In this document: piece by piece, positions 43,866-52,997 of the stretch | How the letters are laid out: each line of letters opens with the position of its first letter | Numbering within the stretch: position 1 is the stretch's first letter | NCBI GenBank assembly: GCA_002291925.1 | Contig: DBAY01000069.1 | Coordinates: 1 to 64,000, forward strand | DNA from: Alphaproteobacteria bacterium UBA998 | Lineage (GTDB): Bacteria > Pseudomonadota > Alphaproteobacteria > Rickettsiales > UBA998 | Length of the DNA stretch: 64,000 bases | Direction of reading: 5' to 3' | Program-made: the position numbers and the translations under genes | Notes under the pieces: model-generated | What the model was told of the DNA's origin: nothing | Seen by the model: only the letters and a program-made list of their open reading frames with translations | Databases searched by the model: none

Positions 43866-44597
43866 TCACAGGCGCTTGGCTTCGACGACGAGCAGGTTCA
43901 GGCACAGCCAGAACAGGATCAGCGTCGTGAAGAAGAACAGGCTGCGCAGCTCCAGAATGCCCTGTGTGATATCGCTGAAATGCGTCAGCAGGCTGAACAG
44001 GCCGATGGTCTCCACCACCGGCTGCGGCAGCCAGCCTTCCACGAACGCGATCACCAGCTGGAAGCCCGCCAGCGTGAACACCAGGCACACCGCGATGGCG
44101 AGCACGAACGCAATCACCTGGTTGCGCGTGGTGGCGGACAGGCACGCCCCGATGGCAAGGTAGCCGCCTGCCATCAGGAAGCTGCCGAGATAACTCGCCA
44201 GAATCACGCCGTTATCGGGGTGGCCGAGGTAATTGACCGTCACCCAGAGCGGCATGGTCAGCGCCAGCGCTACCCCGGCGAAGCACCAGGCGGCGAGGAA
44301 TTTGCCCGCCACCAGCTGCCAGGTCGGCACCGGCAGCGTCATCAGCAATTCCAGCGTGCCGATGCGGCGCTCCTCCGCCCACAGCCGCATGGTGATGGCC
44401 GGAATGAGGAACAGATACAGCCATGGATGCCAGCTGAAGAACGGCGCCATATCCGCCTTGCCACGCTCGAAAAACTGATCGACATAGAACGGGAACGCAG
44501 CGCTCGCCATCAGGAACACCACGATGAAGACGTAGGCCACCGGCGTCTGGAAATAGCCCAGCAATTCCCGTTTGAAGACGGCGCAAAGACCCTGCAT
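43866..44597 (-). CDS. gldF: ABC-2-type transporter permease (GldF family)
   Basis: The 243-residue integral membrane protein has about six helices, including AYVFIVVFLMASAAFPFYV, FLAAWCFAGVALALTMPLWV, YLGSFLMAGGYLAIGACLSA, VIAFVLAIAVCLVFTLAGF and FFFTTLILFWLCLNLLVV. The loop LWAEERRIGTLELLMTLPV is characteristic of the ABC-2 permease family. It shares one base with the stop of the ATPase gene and forms the export channel with it. Confidence 0.92.
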   Translation of the reverse strand: MQGLCAVFKRELLGYFQTPVAYVFIVVFLMASAAFPFYVDQFFERGKADMAPFFSWHPWLYLFLIPAITMRLWAEERRIGTLELLMTLPVPTWQLVAGKFLAAWCFAGVALALTMPLWVTVNYLGHPDNGVILASYLGSFLMAGGYLAIGACLSATTRNQVIAFVLAIAVCLVFTLAGFQLVIAFVEGWLPQPVVETIGLFSLLTHFSDITQGILELRSLFFFTTLILFWLCLNLLVVEAKRL

Positions 44598-45556
44598 CAG
44601 TTCCTCCCCGAGGCCGAAGCGGCCAGCGCGATGAACACCTCATCCATGCTGCCGCGCCCGGATTCCATGCCTTCGATGATCCAGTTCTGCACATGCGCCA
44701 TCTGGCTTACCTCGGTGATGTCCACCTGCCGGGCGGCGGGGTAGAGCCGGTATTCACAGCGTTTCTCATCGGAGCGCAGCAATTCCGCCTCACGCACGGA
44801 GGAGAGCTTCAGCAGCTGCTCGCGCACCGCCTCGGCGGCCGCGCCGCGCAATTGCAGCGTCAGGCTGCCATGCAGGCGGGAGCGCTCAAGCAGCGCGGCG
44901 GGCGTGGCGTCGCTCACCAGCCTACCGCCCGCGATGATGACGGTGCGGGTGCACACGGCTTCCACTTCTTCCAAAATATGCGTGGAGATAATGATGGCCT
45001 TGTCCTTCGCCATGGTCTGAATCAGGCGGCGCACCTCCTGCTTCTGCAGCGGGTCGAGCCCGTCGGTGGGCTCATCGAGGATGAGAATGGGCGGATCATG
45101 CAAAATGGCCTGCGCCAGCCCGACGCGGCGCTTGAAGCCCTTGGAGAGCGTGTCGATGGACTGGTCCAGCACCTCCTCCAGCCCCAGCTGGCCGATGACG
45201 ATCTCCATGCGCTCCTTCAGCGCCGCCTTGGCCATGCCGCGCGCCTGCCCGACGAATTTCAGCAGCTGGCGCGGCGTGAGATCAGCATAGAGCGGCGCGC
45301 CTTCCGGCAGGTAGCCGATGCAGGATTTCGCTGCGAGTGGTGCGTCCTCGATGTCATGGCCCTGAATAGCGACGCTGCCCGCCGAGGGCTGCAGATAACC
45401 CGTGAGCATGCGCATGGTGGTGGTCTTGCCCGCGCCGTTCGGGCCGAGGAAGCCGAGCACCTCTCCCTTGCGCACCGCGAGATCGATGCCATCCACCGCC
45501 ACCGCATCGCCAAAACGCTTGGTCAGGCCCGCCGCGTGTACCCAGAAATCGGTCAT
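44597..45556 (-). CDS. gldA: ABC transporter ATP-binding protein (GldA family)
   Basis: The 319-residue ATPase has Walker A GPNGAGKTTT, the Q-loop region GYLPEGAPLYADLT, signature LSKGFKRRVGLAQAIL, Walker B ILILDEPTDGLD and the switch histidine in IIISTHILEEVEAV. A C-terminal extension of about 90 residues is typical of ABC-2 exporter ATPases. It is the first gene of the operon and powers the GldF/GldG exporter. Confidence 0.92.
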   Translation of the reverse strand: MTDFWVHAAGLTKRFGDAVAVDGIDLAVRKGEVLGFLGPNGAGKTTTMRMLTGYLQPSAGSVAIQGHDIEDAPLAAKSCIGYLPEGAPLYADLTPRQLLKFVGQARGMAKAALKERMEIVIGQLGLEEVLDQSIDTLSKGFKRRVGLAQAILHDPPILILDEPTDGLDPLQKQEVRRLIQTMAKDKAIIISTHILEEVEAVCTRTVIIAGGRLVSDATPAALLERSRLHGSLTLQLRGAAAEAVREQLLKLSSVREAELLRSDEKRCEYRLYPAARQVDITEVSQMAHVQNWIIEGMESGRGSMDEVFIALAASASGRN

Positions 45557-45608
45557 AAGGAGGTCATCAAAAAGAGTATATCGCTATCTACCAAGCAGTG
45601 GCGCGAAG

Positions 45609-46109
45609 TCAAGCGGCGGCCTCGCTCCAGCCCTGCTCGCGGGCGATGCGGGCGAGCAATCCCGCGCATCCGCGCTCAATGAGTGACAGCGTGTCCTCGA
45701 ACCCGGCACGCGGGCCGTAATAGGGGTCGGCCACGTCGCGGGGTGTTTCCACGCCTGCATAAGGCAGGAAGAGGTGCACTTTCCCACGCATCGCCTCGGG
45801 CGAGCGCTGTAGCAGCAGGGAGAGATGCCCGCTATCCATCGCCAGCAGCAGATCGAAGCGCCGGAAATCTTCTGCCGCCACATGCCGCCCCTTCAGATGC
45901 CGCATGGCATACCCGCGGGCCTGCGCCGCCTCGCAGGAGCGCGCGTCCGGCGCTTCGCCGACATGGTAATCATGCGTGCCGGCGGAATCGACTTCCAGCC
46001 GTTCGCCCCATCCTCTGGCCTCCGCCAAGCGGCGCAGCACCGCCTCCGCCGTAGGAGAGCGGCAGATATTCCCGGTGCAGACGAAGAGGACACGATAGGG
46101 AGTTTGCAT
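45609..46109 (-). CDS. Low-molecular-weight protein tyrosine phosphatase
   Basis: The 166-residue enzyme carries the P-loop VLFVCTGNICRSPTAEAVL with the catalytic Cys and Arg near the N-terminus and the general-acid loop VADPYYG near residue 118. Length is normal. The ATG at 46109 gives the family start; the longer frame adds 18 unrelated codons. Such proteins may act on tyrosine-phosphorylated kinases of exopolysaccharide synthesis or as arsenate reductases. The sequence favours the phosphatase group. It is divergent from thpR. Confidence 0.92.
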   Translation of the reverse strand: MQTPYRVLFVCTGNICRSPTAEAVLRRLAEARGWGERLEVDSAGTHDYHVGEAPDARSCEAAQARGYAMRHLKGRHVAAEDFRRFDLLLAMDSGHLSLLLQRSPEAMRGKVHLFLPYAGVETPRDVADPYYGPRAGFEDTLSLIERGCAGLLARIAREQGWSEAAA

Positions 46110-46186
46110 AGCCCCCTTATTCCGCAAATCACGGCGCAAGGCAAAGGCTTCTTGCCTCGCCATGCAGCGTGACAGAAAATGGCCGC

Positions 46187-46747
46187 ATGAGCACGTCCGA
46201 GTTTCTGCGCCTTTTCACCGCCCTGCCCTTGCCGCCGAACGCCATACAAACCCTCGGCGCGCTGCAGCAGGGCCTGCCCGGCACGCGCTGGATCCGTTCG
46301 GAGAACTTGCATCTCACATTGCGTTTCCTCGGTCAGACTCCCGCCGGGGAAGTGTCTGCCATCGCGACGGCGCTGCAAGATGTGCGTTTCCCGCCTTTTG
46401 CTTTTAGCCTGGCCGGGGTCGATCTATGGACGGGGCCGGGCATTCTGCATGCCGTGGTGCCGTCTCACCCCGCTTTAAGCGCGCTGAAACACGCCATCGA
46501 TCACGCGCTGGCAGTCTACGGGTTACCGCCAGAGGAGCGTCCGTTCCGACCCCATGTAACGCTGGCGCGCCTGCGCCGCACCCATGACCGCGAAGCCCTC
46601 GCCGCGTGGAGAGAGCAGCATGGCGGGCTGCACCTGCAGGAGATTCCGGCTACCCGCTTTCACCTCTACGAATCTCGCAGCACGGCCGAGGGCGTGCGCT
46701 ACCTGCCGTTGGCTAGCTACGACGCCGCGCAAAACGCGCCGGGTTGA
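46187..46747 (+). CDS. thpR: RNA 2',3'-cyclic phosphodiesterase (LigT/ThpR)
   Basis: The 186-residue 2H phosphoesterase has both catalytic His-x-Thr-x motifs: NLHLTLRFLGQTP near residue 45 and FRPHVTLARLRR near residue 127. It opens RNA 2',3'-cyclic phosphates. The ATG at 46187 is chosen over a GTG at 46169. Its last 35 bases overlap the 3' end of the convergent mnmC gene. Confidence 0.9.
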   Translation: MSTSEFLRLFTALPLPPNAIQTLGALQQGLPGTRWIRSENLHLTLRFLGQTPAGEVSAIATALQDVRFPPFAFSLAGVDLWTGPGILHAVVPSHPALSALKHAIDHALAVYGLPPEERPFRPHVTLARLRRTHDREALAAWREQHGGLHLQEIPATRFHLYESRSTAEGVRYLPLASYDAAQNAPG

Positions 46748-48548
46748 AGGCCTGCGCGGCATCCTCCTCCACCGGCAAGGGCTGGCCGGTGATCATGGCA
46801 GCCAGCATGGCGCCTCCCAGCGGCCCGGAGAGCGCACCGCGCGATCCATGCGCCAATGACAAATAAAGGCCGGGTACGGGCACTCCATCCGCATCCACCG
46901 CCTGCCCGATGATCGGCAGGCGATCCGGCGAGGTGGCGCGGATACCGGCCCATCCTGCCGCCCCCTGCAACGAGACAGGCACGCCCGGAAGCACCTCCGC
47001 GAGGTTGCGTAGATTCTCTGCATGTCCCTCCGGGGTAACTTCGGCACATGTCTCGCCCCGCTCGAACGTGGCGCCGAGCCAGTGATGCCCCGTCGCATCC
47101 GGCGGCGAAAGATAGCCGCCATACCCCATTGGCAGGCGCTGCCGCGCCGTCGGCTCGCTCACCGGCAGGCGCGTCAGTTGCCCGCGCACCGGCGTGAGTG
47201 GCAATGGCAAGTCAGGACAGAGCGCGGACGCCTCCCATCCGCACGCCAGAACGACGGCGGAAGCCAGCAACGGCACTTCATCTTTTACATGAACTTGCCA
47301 GCCATGGGCGGAATTTTGGAGCGAGACCACGCGCCCTGCATGTTTTCTTTCAATGAACGGATGTTCAGTAATACTGGCAACAAGTTGGGCCAGATTCATG
47401 AGGCCGCTTTTCTTTATCAGAATCCCGCCAATTGAAACACTTACTCCCACCTGCTGCGAAACCGCTTCAGGCGTCAGCGGTTCCATCACCTCAGAAGGCA
47501 TGCCAAGCGCGGTGGGGAGCGTCGGCCACCCCTTTTCATCGCGCTGGCCCCGCTGTTTTTTGGGTAGCTGCACCAGTCCGGAGGTTCGCTCCTGCAGCAC
47601 TCCCAGACGCTCCAGATGATAAAGCGCCGACCAGTCGAAGCGGGCTTCCGGCGTCCATTGTTTCGCAAGCCGGGGAAAGAGAATGGCCGCGGGCGTCCCG
47701 CTGGCCCCGCCCGCCAATTGCGCCCGCTGCTCCAACAATGTGACCCGCACGCCCTGCTCCGCCAGCGCCCGCGCGGCAGACGCCCCCGCGATGCCGCCGC
47801 CGATAATTCCCACGCGTTCCGGCAAGGGTTTGGGCAAGGATGCTTCCCCCGTCCGCGTCGCCACGACCATATGTCTCTTGCGGCCAAAGCCGGGCCGCTT
47901 TTCCACTGCAAACCCTGCCGCCCCAAGCGCCTCTCGCACCGCGCCGGCGGCGGAGAACGTGGCGGCCGTCCCGCCCGCTGCCGTGCGCTCTCCGACTTCA
48001 TGCAGTACATCATGCGCCCACATCATCCCGTTGCGCGCAGGGGAAAATCCATCCAGAAACCACGCATCCACCGTGGCGCGCATCTGGCGCAGCATGGCGA
48101 GCGCTTCGCCGAAGCAAAGCGTCAGGGTGACCCGCTCATCCAGCGGCAAGGTATGGAAGCCCGGCAGCGCGGGAGGATAGAGCTGCTGGATGCGCGCCGC
48201 TTCCTCCGCCAGCATCGGCCACGCCGCATGGGCGCGAGCCAGATCATCGCGGGTGAGCGGATGTTTTTCGATGGAAAAGAGGTGCAGCCGCGCCTCTTTG
48301 GGGGCCGTTTCCTTCCACAGCCGCCATGCGGCCATGACGTTCAGCCCTGTGCCGAAACCCAGCTCGCCGATGACGAACCGCTTCGCCTGCGCAAAACGCT
48401 GCGGCAGCCGGTTGCCTTCCAGAAAGACGTAATGCGTCTCATCCAGCCCGCCTTCGAGCGAGAAATAAACGTCACCATACTCGGCGGAGACGGGCACCGG
48501 CCCGCGCCATTCCAGCCGGGCCGGAAGAATCGGAGAAGCAATCGACAT
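46713..48548 (-). CDS. mnmC: Bifunctional tRNA mnm5s2U modification enzyme MnmC
   Basis: MnmC finishes 5-methylaminomethyl-2-thiouridine at the tRNA wobble position. Its FAD domain removes the carboxymethyl group and its SAM domain methylates. The 611-residue protein has an N-terminal methyltransferase (VIGELGFGTGLNVMAAWRL, VDAWFLDGFSPARNGMMW) and a C-terminal FAD oxidoreductase from about residue 245 (VGIIGGGIAGASAARALAEQ, GAAGWAGIRATSPDRLPIIG). The ATG at 48548 gives the standard start. It overlaps thpR convergently and is divergent from the RTX gene. Confidence 0.93.
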   Translation of the reverse strand: MSIASPILPARLEWRGPVPVSAEYGDVYFSLEGGLDETHYVFLEGNRLPQRFAQAKRFVIGELGFGTGLNVMAAWRLWKETAPKEARLHLFSIEKHPLTRDDLARAHAAWPMLAEEAARIQQLYPPALPGFHTLPLDERVTLTLCFGEALAMLRQMRATVDAWFLDGFSPARNGMMWAHDVLHEVGERTAAGGTAATFSAAGAVREALGAAGFAVEKRPGFGRKRHMVVATRTGEASLPKPLPERVGIIGGGIAGASAARALAEQGVRVTLLEQRAQLAGGASGTPAAILFPRLAKQWTPEARFDWSALYHLERLGVLQERTSGLVQLPKKQRGQRDEKGWPTLPTALGMPSEVMEPLTPEAVSQQVGVSVSIGGILIKKSGLMNLAQLVASITEHPFIERKHAGRVVSLQNSAHGWQVHVKDEVPLLASAVVLACGWEASALCPDLPLPLTPVRGQLTRLPVSEPTARQRLPMGYGGYLSPPDATGHHWLGATFERGETCAEVTPEGHAENLRNLAEVLPGVPVSLQGAAGWAGIRATSPDRLPIIGQAVDADGVPVPGLYLSLAHGSRGALSGPLGGAMLAAMITGQPLPVEEDAAQAFNPARFARRRS

Positions 48549-48601
48549 GCCCGTGCTATCGCACTCTGCCGGGCAAGGCGCAACCGTGAACGTAGAATTC
48601 A

Positions 48602-48640
48602 TTGATTAATAAAATTAACACATTGTATTTAATGGATAAT
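48602..48640 (+). promoter_or_regulatory. Possible promoter of the RTX gene
   Basis: The gap upstream of the RTX gene is strongly AT-rich. TTGATT at 48602-48607 and TATTTA at 48626-48631 are spaced 18 bases apart and could be a sigma70-type promoter; GATAAT at 48635 is an alternative -10. This is a weak, pattern-only call. Confidence 0.25.
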
Positions 48641-48718
48641 ATTACTTATGATCGCTTGACTTGCCGCCGTGATCTCCTACCCTTCGGGTGTCCATTCCAT
48701 TTTTCAATAAGGATTCCC

Positions 48719-50068
48719 ATGGCTATTCTCACTGTCGGCTCCAACATGATGTATTCCAGCCTCGGCGCAGCCGTCGCGGCCTCCAAAGACGGTGACATCG
48801 TCCGCGTCAACGCGGGGACATATGTCAACGACACCGCCACCATCAATACGAAGATCACCATCGAAGGGGTGGGCGGCATGGCGAAACTTGTGGGCTCCGG
48901 TGATCTTGCCAACCGTAAGGGACTGCTTATCAGCAATACCGACCTGACCGTTCGGAATATCGAATTCAGTAATGCGGAAGTGGCGGACAGGAATGGGGCC
49001 GGAATTCGCTATCAGGGGGGCAATCTGACGGTTGAGAATTGCTACTTCCATCACAATGAGAATGGCATTCTTGCCAATCCTGTATCGACGGGAACAATTA
49101 GCATTAAACGCTCGGAATTTGCCTTCAACGGCGATGGCAGCGGCTACACGCATGGCGTCTATGCTAACAACATCGCAAAGCTGACTGTAACTGACAGCTA
49201 TTTCCATGACACGCTGGAAGGCCACCTCATCAAAAGCCGGGCGCAGGTGACGGAAATCACTAACAACCGGCTTTACAGCGGCACCTCCGACACCAGCTAC
49301 GAGATCGACCTGCCCAACGGCGGCAAAGGCACCATCACGGGCAACGTCATCGTGCAGGGGACGCAAGGGGCCAACCCGTCCATTATTGCATTCGGCGAGG
49401 AAGGCAACGTATATGCGGGGTCGTCGCTGCTGGTGCAGGATAATGTCATCGAAAATTTCAAGACCAGCGCCACCGGCATCTGGAATGCCAGCTCCGTTAA
49501 TGCCCAGATTATCGGCAATGATTTCTACCAAGTGGGCACTCAGCTCTCCGGCCCCGGTTCACTTAACGGCAACATTAAGCTGTCCAGCCCCGTGACGCTG
49601 GATTACAGCTCACCTTGGCTAAGCGCACCCACCCCAACGCTAAACGGCACGTCCGGCAACGACACGCTTTCCGGCACCTCCTCCAGCGAGATAATCAACG
49701 GCCTTGCCGGCAATGATCGTCTGAGCGGTAATGGCGGCAATGACACGCTGGATGGCGGGGCAGGCCGCGATGTTCTCACCGGGGGGGCGGGCGCGGATAT
49801 CTTCCGCTTTAGCAACGCGGCCCATTCAACGGAAGCGGCGCGCGACCGCATCACCGATTTCACGCATGGGCAGGACCTGATCGATTTGCATGGCACGGGC
49901 TTTACCGACTTCATCACCTCAGGCCTGACACAGGCAGGTGAACTCCGGCTCGCCTACTCTGCTACATCAGACAGAAGCTATCTACGCAGTGATCAGTCCA
50001 CCTTTGAGTTCTTTCTCGAGGGCGATCATCGCGGCCAGATGTCTGATGCGGATTTGATCTTCGGCTAG
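48719..50068 (+). CDS. Secreted right-handed beta-helix protein with RTX calcium-binding repeats
   Basis: The 449-residue protein has two parts. Residues about 1-300 form a right-handed parallel beta-helix with repeated strands such as LTVRNIEFSNAEVADRNGAG, LTVENCYFHHNENGI and VTEITNNRLYSGTS, resembling pectate-lyase-like or epimerase-like folds. Residues about 308-365 hold RTX nonapeptides (GTSGNDTLSG, GLAGNDRLSGNGGNDTLDGG, GGAGADIFRF), and the protein ends with a type I secretion-like C-terminus. There is no N-terminal signal peptide, as expected for type I export. The ATG at 48719 follows AAGGA. No type I exporter is in the window. The substrate is unknown. Confidence 0.85.
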   Translation: MAILTVGSNMMYSSLGAAVAASKDGDIVRVNAGTYVNDTATINTKITIEGVGGMAKLVGSGDLANRKGLLISNTDLTVRNIEFSNAEVADRNGAGIRYQGGNLTVENCYFHHNENGILANPVSTGTISIKRSEFAFNGDGSGYTHGVYANNIAKLTVTDSYFHDTLEGHLIKSRAQVTEITNNRLYSGTSDTSYEIDLPNGGKGTITGNVIVQGTQGANPSIIAFGEEGNVYAGSSLLVQDNVIENFKTSATGIWNASSVNAQIIGNDFYQVGTQLSGPGSLNGNIKLSSPVTLDYSSPWLSAPTPTLNGTSGNDTLSGTSSSEIINGLAGNDRLSGNGGNDTLDGGAGRDVLTGGAGADIFRFSNAAHSTEAARDRITDFTHGQDLIDLHGTGFTDFITSGLTQAGELRLAYSATSDRSYLRSDQSTFEFFLEGDHRGQMSDADLIFG

Positions 50069-50071
50069 CGC

Positions 50072-51664
50072 CTAGCCCTCCAAATATTTCAGCAGATTAT
50101 CCAGCTCATCCGCCTCATTCGCTGGTTTGTCCCAGCGGATGCGGTGGATACGCGGGAAGCGCATGGCGACGCCGGATTTGTGTCGGGTGGAGCGGGCGAG
50201 CGCGTCGAATTCCACTTCCAGCACCAGCGCCTTTTCCACCTCGCGCACGGGGCCGAAACGCTGGGTGGTGTGAGCACGAATCCATTTATCGATCTTGATC
50301 AGCTCCTTGTCGGTGTAGCCGGAATAGGCTTTGCCGACCGGCACGAGCTCGCGCTCCCCGCCCCGCGCCACCCATGCGCCGAAGGTGAAGTCCGAGTAAT
50401 AGGAGGAGCGTTTGCCGTGGCCGCGCTGGGCGTACATCATCACCACGTCGGCCTTGAGCGTGTCGCGCTTCCATTTGTACCAGTGGCCCTTGGGGCGGCC
50501 TGCAAGGTAGGGCGAGGATTTCTTCTTCAGCATGAAACCCTCGGCCTGCATGTCCTTCAGGTCAGTGCGGATGACGTCGAGCATACGCAACAAGTCATCG
50601 CGGCTGTCAAATTCCACCACGGTCGAGACATCGATGCGCGAGCCGCGATAGGTAGAATACCAATGCTCCAGCCGTTCCCGGCGTGCGGTGAAGGGCAGCG
50701 GGCGGATGTCTTCCGCGCCGTCGAACAGCATGTCATAGAGCCGCAGATGCGCCGGATTCTCCGCCACCAGCTTGGGCGGCGGGGCCTTGCGGTTCAGCCG
50801 CTGCTGGAGATCGTTGAACGGGGCCACGTTGCCGTCTTTCAGCACCAATAACTCGCCGTCGAACACCCCGTGAATGCGCAGGGTGGAAAGCTCCGGGAAT
50901 GCGCCGAGGATGTCCTCCCCGGTGCGCGTGTAGAGGGCCACATGCTCGCCGTCGCCGGAGAGCTGGACGCGGATGCCATCCCATTTCCACTCGGCAACGA
51001 ATTCCTCTGGGTGAATCTTCTCCAGCTCCTCTTCCTCAATGGGATGGGCCAGCATCACAGGGCGGAAGGCCAGCGCGGTGATGCTGTCCGGCTTCTCCGC
51101 GCGGCCTTCGAGCCATTCGAACAGATCGATATATGGTGGCTTCAGCCCGTGCCAGAGTTCCTCGATATCCTCCACCGTCACGTCCTCGCGCAGCATGGCC
51201 AGCGCCATCTTCGCCATGCGCTCGGACACGCCGACGCGCAGGCCGCCAGTGACGATTTTCAGCAGCGCCCAGCGCTCGGTTTCATCGGCGGCGTTGAGCC
51301 AAGGGGTGACCAACTCCGGCACGTGCGATTTTTTGGCCTGAAGCAGCTCTTCGATGATGTAGGGAAGATCGGGCAGGTTGCCGGGCACCTCCGGTTGGGG
51401 CCAAAGCAGGGCAATGGTTTCCGCCAGATCGCCCACGTAATCATGCGACAGGGCGAACAGCACCGGGTCGGTGCAGGATTCCACCAGATGCCGCAGCGAA
51501 TGGGCCTTTACGTCCGGGAAGCGCAGGCTGCCGGTCAGCACCGCCAGCGCATAGCCGCGCTCCGGGTCCGGCCGCTCGGCGAAATAGTTGCGCATCAAAT
51601 CCAGCTTGCGGTTGCGCGACGCAGCGAAGGAGAGCTGGTCGAGGAGTTGGGCGAAGTCTTTCAT
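50072..51664 (-). CDS. ATP-dependent DNA ligase (ligase-associated repair cluster)
   Basis: The 530-residue ligase seals nicks with ATP. It has an N-terminal DNA-binding domain (about residues 1-200), the adenylation motif AEWKWDGIRVQLSG with catalytic Lys227, GVFDGELLV, EGFMLKKKSSPYL and GHWYKWKR, and a C-terminal OB fold (VPVGKAYSGYTDKEL). It is the stand-alone type that travels with an exonuclease, a Lhr-type helicase and a phosphoesterase; all three are encoded just downstream of here. The exonuclease gene lies upstream on the same strand. Confidence 0.93.
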   Translation of the reverse strand: MKDFAQLLDQLSFAASRNRKLDLMRNYFAERPDPERGYALAVLTGSLRFPDVKAHSLRHLVESCTDPVLFALSHDYVGDLAETIALLWPQPEVPGNLPDLPYIIEELLQAKKSHVPELVTPWLNAADETERWALLKIVTGGLRVGVSERMAKMALAMLREDVTVEDIEELWHGLKPPYIDLFEWLEGRAEKPDSITALAFRPVMLAHPIEEEELEKIHPEEFVAEWKWDGIRVQLSGDGEHVALYTRTGEDILGAFPELSTLRIHGVFDGELLVLKDGNVAPFNDLQQRLNRKAPPPKLVAENPAHLRLYDMLFDGAEDIRPLPFTARRERLEHWYSTYRGSRIDVSTVVEFDSRDDLLRMLDVIRTDLKDMQAEGFMLKKKSSPYLAGRPKGHWYKWKRDTLKADVVMMYAQRGHGKRSSYYSDFTFGAWVARGGERELVPVGKAYSGYTDKELIKIDKWIRAHTTQRFGPVREVEKALVLEVEFDALARSTRHKSGVAMRFPRIHRIRWDKPANEADELDNLLKYLEG

Positions 51665-51675
51665 CTCTCGACTCC

Positions 51676-51803
51676 GTCATTCCCCGAATCTGCGTCAGCA
51701 GATTCTAGGGGAATCCAGCGCAAGCCCAACCGTCTGCGCTGGATTGCCCCCGCAACAAGTGCGGGGCAGGCTTTAGAATCGCTGACGCGATTCAGGCAAT
51801 GAC
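51676..51803. repeat. Palindromic repeat between the ligase and exonuclease genes
   Basis: The element runs from GTCATTCCCCGAATCTGCGT to GATTCAGGCAATGAC. It contains nested arms: AGATTCTAGGGGAATCC, GCGCTGGATTGC and CCGCAACAAGTGCGGGG. It is a composite of two interior types seen elsewhere, and shares the GTCAT/ATGAC ends. Confidence 0.65.
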
Positions 51804-51808
51804 GAGGG

Positions 51809-52828
51809 CTACTCATATTCCTCCTCCTCCCTTCCCACCAGATGCAGCGCCTCGGCTTCATAGCCATGCTGGCGGGCCCAGTGCACCAAGGCATCCTCGC
51901 GGCCATGCGTCACCCAGACCGCTTGCGGGTTCACCTCGCGGATAGTCTGGCAGAGTTCGTCCCAGTCGCAATGGTCGGAGATGATAAGCGGCAGTTCCAC
52001 ATGCTTCTGCCGCGCCCGTGCCCGCACGCGCATCCAGCCGGAGGCCATGGAGATCATCGGCTCGCCGAAGCGGCGTGACCATTTCTCGGCCAGCGCGGAA
52101 GGCGGGCAGAACACGACCTTCCCCGCATAGTCTTCACGCTTGAATTCCTTCAGCTTGATGACCTTCCAGCGCCCCAGGTCAACGCCGAGTTCGGTGTAGA
52201 GCACCGCCAGGCTTTCCATCGCGCCATGGAGGTACACTTCCTCGTGGTACCCCGCGCGGCGCAGCTCCACCAGCACGCGCTGGAATTTCCCCAGCGCATA
52301 GACGCCCACCAGATGCGCCTGATCGGGGAAAGCGATAAGCGAATCAAGCAGCTTCTGAATTTCTTCCTGCGTCGGCGGGTGGCGGAAGACGGGGAGGCCG
52401 AAGGTGGCCTCAGTGATGAGCACGTCGCAGGGGATGACCTCGTAGGGCGGGCAGGTCGGATCGAAGCGCCGCTTGTAATCGCCGGTGACGATGACGCGTT
52501 CGCCGCCATATTCCAGAATCGCCTGCGCCGAGCCGAGCACATGCCCCGCCGGGGCGAAGCGCACGCCGACGCCGTTCACGTTCACCTGCTCGCCATACTT
52601 CATCGGCTGGGGGGAGATGCCGCCGTAATCCTTGTAGCGCGCGCGCATGATGGCCAGCGTCTCCGGCGTACCGAGCACGTGGTTATTGCCGGGCCGCGCA
52701 TGGTCGGCGTGACCGTGTGTGATGACCGCCCGGTTGGCGGGGTAATGCGGGTCGATGTAAAAGTCCCCGGGCTCGCAGTAGAGCCCCTTCTCGGTGACCT
52801 TCAGCCATTGATGCGCGCGGACGGGCAT
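51809..52828 (-). CDS. Ligase-associated DNA exonuclease (metallo-beta-lactamase fold)
   Basis: The 339-residue protein belongs to the beta-CASP/MBL nucleases found next to bacterial ATP-dependent ligases. It shows AVITHGHADHARPGN with the metal-binding HxHxDH, the downstream AGHVLGSAQAILEYGGE and VTGDYKRRFDP, and late motifs CDWDELCQTIREVNP and VWVTHGRED. It probably trims DNA ends in repair together with the ligase. The two genes are separated by a repeat element of about 130 bases, and the helicase gene diverges from it. Confidence 0.9.
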   Translation of the reverse strand: MPVRAHQWLKVTEKGLYCEPGDFYIDPHYPANRAVITHGHADHARPGNNHVLGTPETLAIMRARYKDYGGISPQPMKYGEQVNVNGVGVRFAPAGHVLGSAQAILEYGGERVIVTGDYKRRFDPTCPPYEVIPCDVLITEATFGLPVFRHPPTQEEIQKLLDSLIAFPDQAHLVGVYALGKFQRVLVELRRAGYHEEVYLHGAMESLAVLYTELGVDLGRWKVIKLKEFKREDYAGKVVFCPPSALAEKWSRRFGEPMISMASGWMRVRARARQKHVELPLIISDHCDWDELCQTIREVNPQAVWVTHGREDALVHWARQHGYEAEALHLVGREEEEYE

Positions 52829-52838
52829 GGCCTACACC

Positions 52839-52911
52839 GTCATTGCGAGCGAAGCGAAGCAATCCAGCAGGCGGCCATGGATTGCTTCGTCGCTGCGCTC
52901 CTCGCAATGAC
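52839..52911. repeat. Palindromic repeat in the exonuclease-helicase divergent promoter region
   Basis: The element begins GTCATTGCGAGCGAAGCG, has the pair GCAATCCA/TGGATTGC and ends CTCGCAATGAC. Close relatives are at 5351-5425 and 40702-40775. It lies 10 bases from the exonuclease start, so it probably abuts that gene's promoter. Confidence 0.75.
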
Positions 52912-52997
52912 GAGGCAAAATTGAAATCATTCTCACCTATTCACAAAAGATAAGCACTCCCTTACATATAAGGAAACATGCGCGAATTTCCAATGTG

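Noticed and set aside
49650..49800. Tandem repeat or CRISPR-like array
   Set aside because: The repeats are RTX nonapeptide codons inside a protein and have no unique spacers.
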